Below are positions 6,473 to 7,074 of a DNA stretch of 7,074 nucleotides, piece after piece. The position numbers were made by a program, and so were the translations under genes. The DNA lies in NCBI GenBank assembly GCA_030684755.1, contig JAUXXN010000344.1:1-7074 (forward strand). Reading direction: 5' to 3'. The notes below the pieces were generated by a model. The model was not told the origin of the DNA. It saw only the letters and a list, made by a program, of their open reading frames with translations, and searched no databases. This stretch comes from Hydrogenophaga sp. (lineage in GTDB: Bacteria > Pseudomonadota > Gammaproteobacteria > Burkholderiales > Burkholderiaceae_C). The stretch's first letter is position 1. Every line of letters starts with the position of its first letter.

Positions 6473-6500
6473 AAAAAAAGCCCTCGGGTGGGAGGGCTTT
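6473..6500 (-). terminator. rho-independent terminator of the ferredoxin-NADP reductase gene
   Basis: On the minus strand AAAGCCCTC (6492-6500) pairs with GAGGGCTTT (6477-6485) across a 6-nt loop, giving a 9-bp stem. The stem runs into a string of seven U (6473-6479). It lies 43 bases after the reductase stop codon and before the riboswitch, so it should isolate the receptor unit from reductase transcription. Confidence 0.88.
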
Positions 6501-6543
6501 CCTAGTGAGACAACGCAGTTCAATGGGTTTTGAACGGGCCGGT

Positions 6544-7074
6544 TCAGTCAAACACCGGTGACTCGACACCCAGCACCTTGTGCAATTTGGGGCTGGTGGT
6601 GGTGTACTGAAGGAACACCTTCTTGTCGGGAAAGATGATGGGCATGGCTCCAAAAGCAGCCAGAGCGCATTCGTGGAAGCCGCACAAAATGAGCTTCTTT
6701 TTGCCGGGGTAGGTGTTGATGTCGCCCACCGCGAAGATGCCGGGAATGCTGGTGGAGAACTTTTCGGTGTCCACGACCAGCTGCTTGCGTTCAATCTCCA
6801 GGCCCCAGTCGGCAATGGGGCCGAGTTTGGGCGACAGGCCGAAGAAGACCAGCAGCACGTCGAGTGGCACCACGCGGGTCACCGCGTCAGAGCCGGTGAC
6901 TTTGACACCGCTGAGGCGGCCGTCTTTTTCTTCATAGCCGGTGATCTGGCCGACGATGAACTGCATTTCCAGCTGTTCACACAGTTCGCGCATCTTGGCC
7001 ACGTTGGCCGGTGCGGCCTTGAATCCGTCGCGGCGGTGGATCAGGATCACGCTCTCGGCTTTGTTCGGACCATC
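6544..7074 (-). CDS. ferredoxin--NADP+ reductase, thioredoxin-reductase-like type (3' part; 5' end outside window)
   Basis: C-terminal 176 residues of an FAD flavoprotein that moves electrons between NADPH and ferredoxin or flavodoxin in the cytosol. The visible part begins within the NADP-binding domain ([15 protein letters not shown]), where the RR pair is suited to the 2'-phosphate of NADP. It continues through the region read as [13 protein letters not shown] and returns to the FAD domain at [24 protein letters not shown], the family's FAD-contact signature. The C-terminal extension [19 protein letters not shown] is typical of this FNR class and absent from true thioredoxin reductases; no CxxC redox motif is seen in the visible part. 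Family proteins are usually about 340-365 residues, so roughly half the gene lies beyond the right edge. The frame has no stop up to base 7074; the GTG at 7048-7050 is an internal valine, not the start. Confidence 0.93.
   Translation of the reverse strand, partial: DGPNKAESVILIHRRDGFKAAPANVAKMRELCEQLEMQFIVGQITGYEEKDGRLSGVKVTGSDAVTRVVPLDVLLVFFGLSPKLGPIADWGLEIERKQLVVDTEKFSTSIPGIFAVGDINTYPGKKKLILCGFHECALAAFGAMPIIFPDKKVFLQYTTTSPKLHKVLGVESPVFD

Noticed and set aside
5777..6505. Plus-strand open frame of 242 codons
   Set aside because: It runs antisense through the receptor start, the TPP riboswitch and the reductase terminator; no real protein would span these.

Overview
The window looks like chromosome of a GC-rich betaproteobacterium, most probably a Burkholderiales member close to Comamonadaceae. 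I infer this from protein style: a thioredoxin-reductase-like ferredoxin-NADP reductase, a gloB next to a LysM lytic transglycosylase, and a siderophore-type TonB receptor. No database search was possible, so the taxon is not certain.

Layout, left to right. Positions 1-143 are an edge and leader region with several small hairpins. It precedes a plus-strand gene (144-1196) for a secreted NitT/TauT (NMT1-type) ABC-transporter substrate-binding protein with no permease or ATPase in view. That gene converges, 22 bp apart, on a minus-strand pair: a MltD-like LysM lytic transglycosylase lipoprotein (1219-2874) and, upstream of it, gloB for glyoxalase II (2898-3671). About 200 bp without a gene follow, then a very regular terminator (3876-3915) and tRNA-Asn(GTT) (3926-4001, minus) with a clear sigma-70 promoter. 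Next is a 735-residue TonB-dependent outer-membrane receptor (4058-6265, minus). Its 5' leader carries a complete TPP (thiamine pyrophosphate) riboswitch (6354-6434) and a downstream hairpin. A rho-independent terminator (6473-6500) separates this unit from the 3' part of a ferredoxin-NADP reductase gene (6544-7074, minus), which runs off the window.

The most informative system is the riboswitch-receptor unit. The receptor resembles siderophore receptors by sequence, but control by TPP suggests that it imports thiamine, a thiamine precursor or a related compound across the outer membrane. The leader also shows a possible switch between an anti-terminator helix, which uses the aptamer's own 3' strand, and a GC-rich hairpin. 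No terminator is visible between the receptor stop codon and tRNA-Asn, so receptor transcripts may run into the tRNA gene. The remaining genes are ordinary housekeeping functions: methylglyoxal detoxification, peptidoglycan turnover, redox and translation. I see no mobile element, CRISPR array or integrase.
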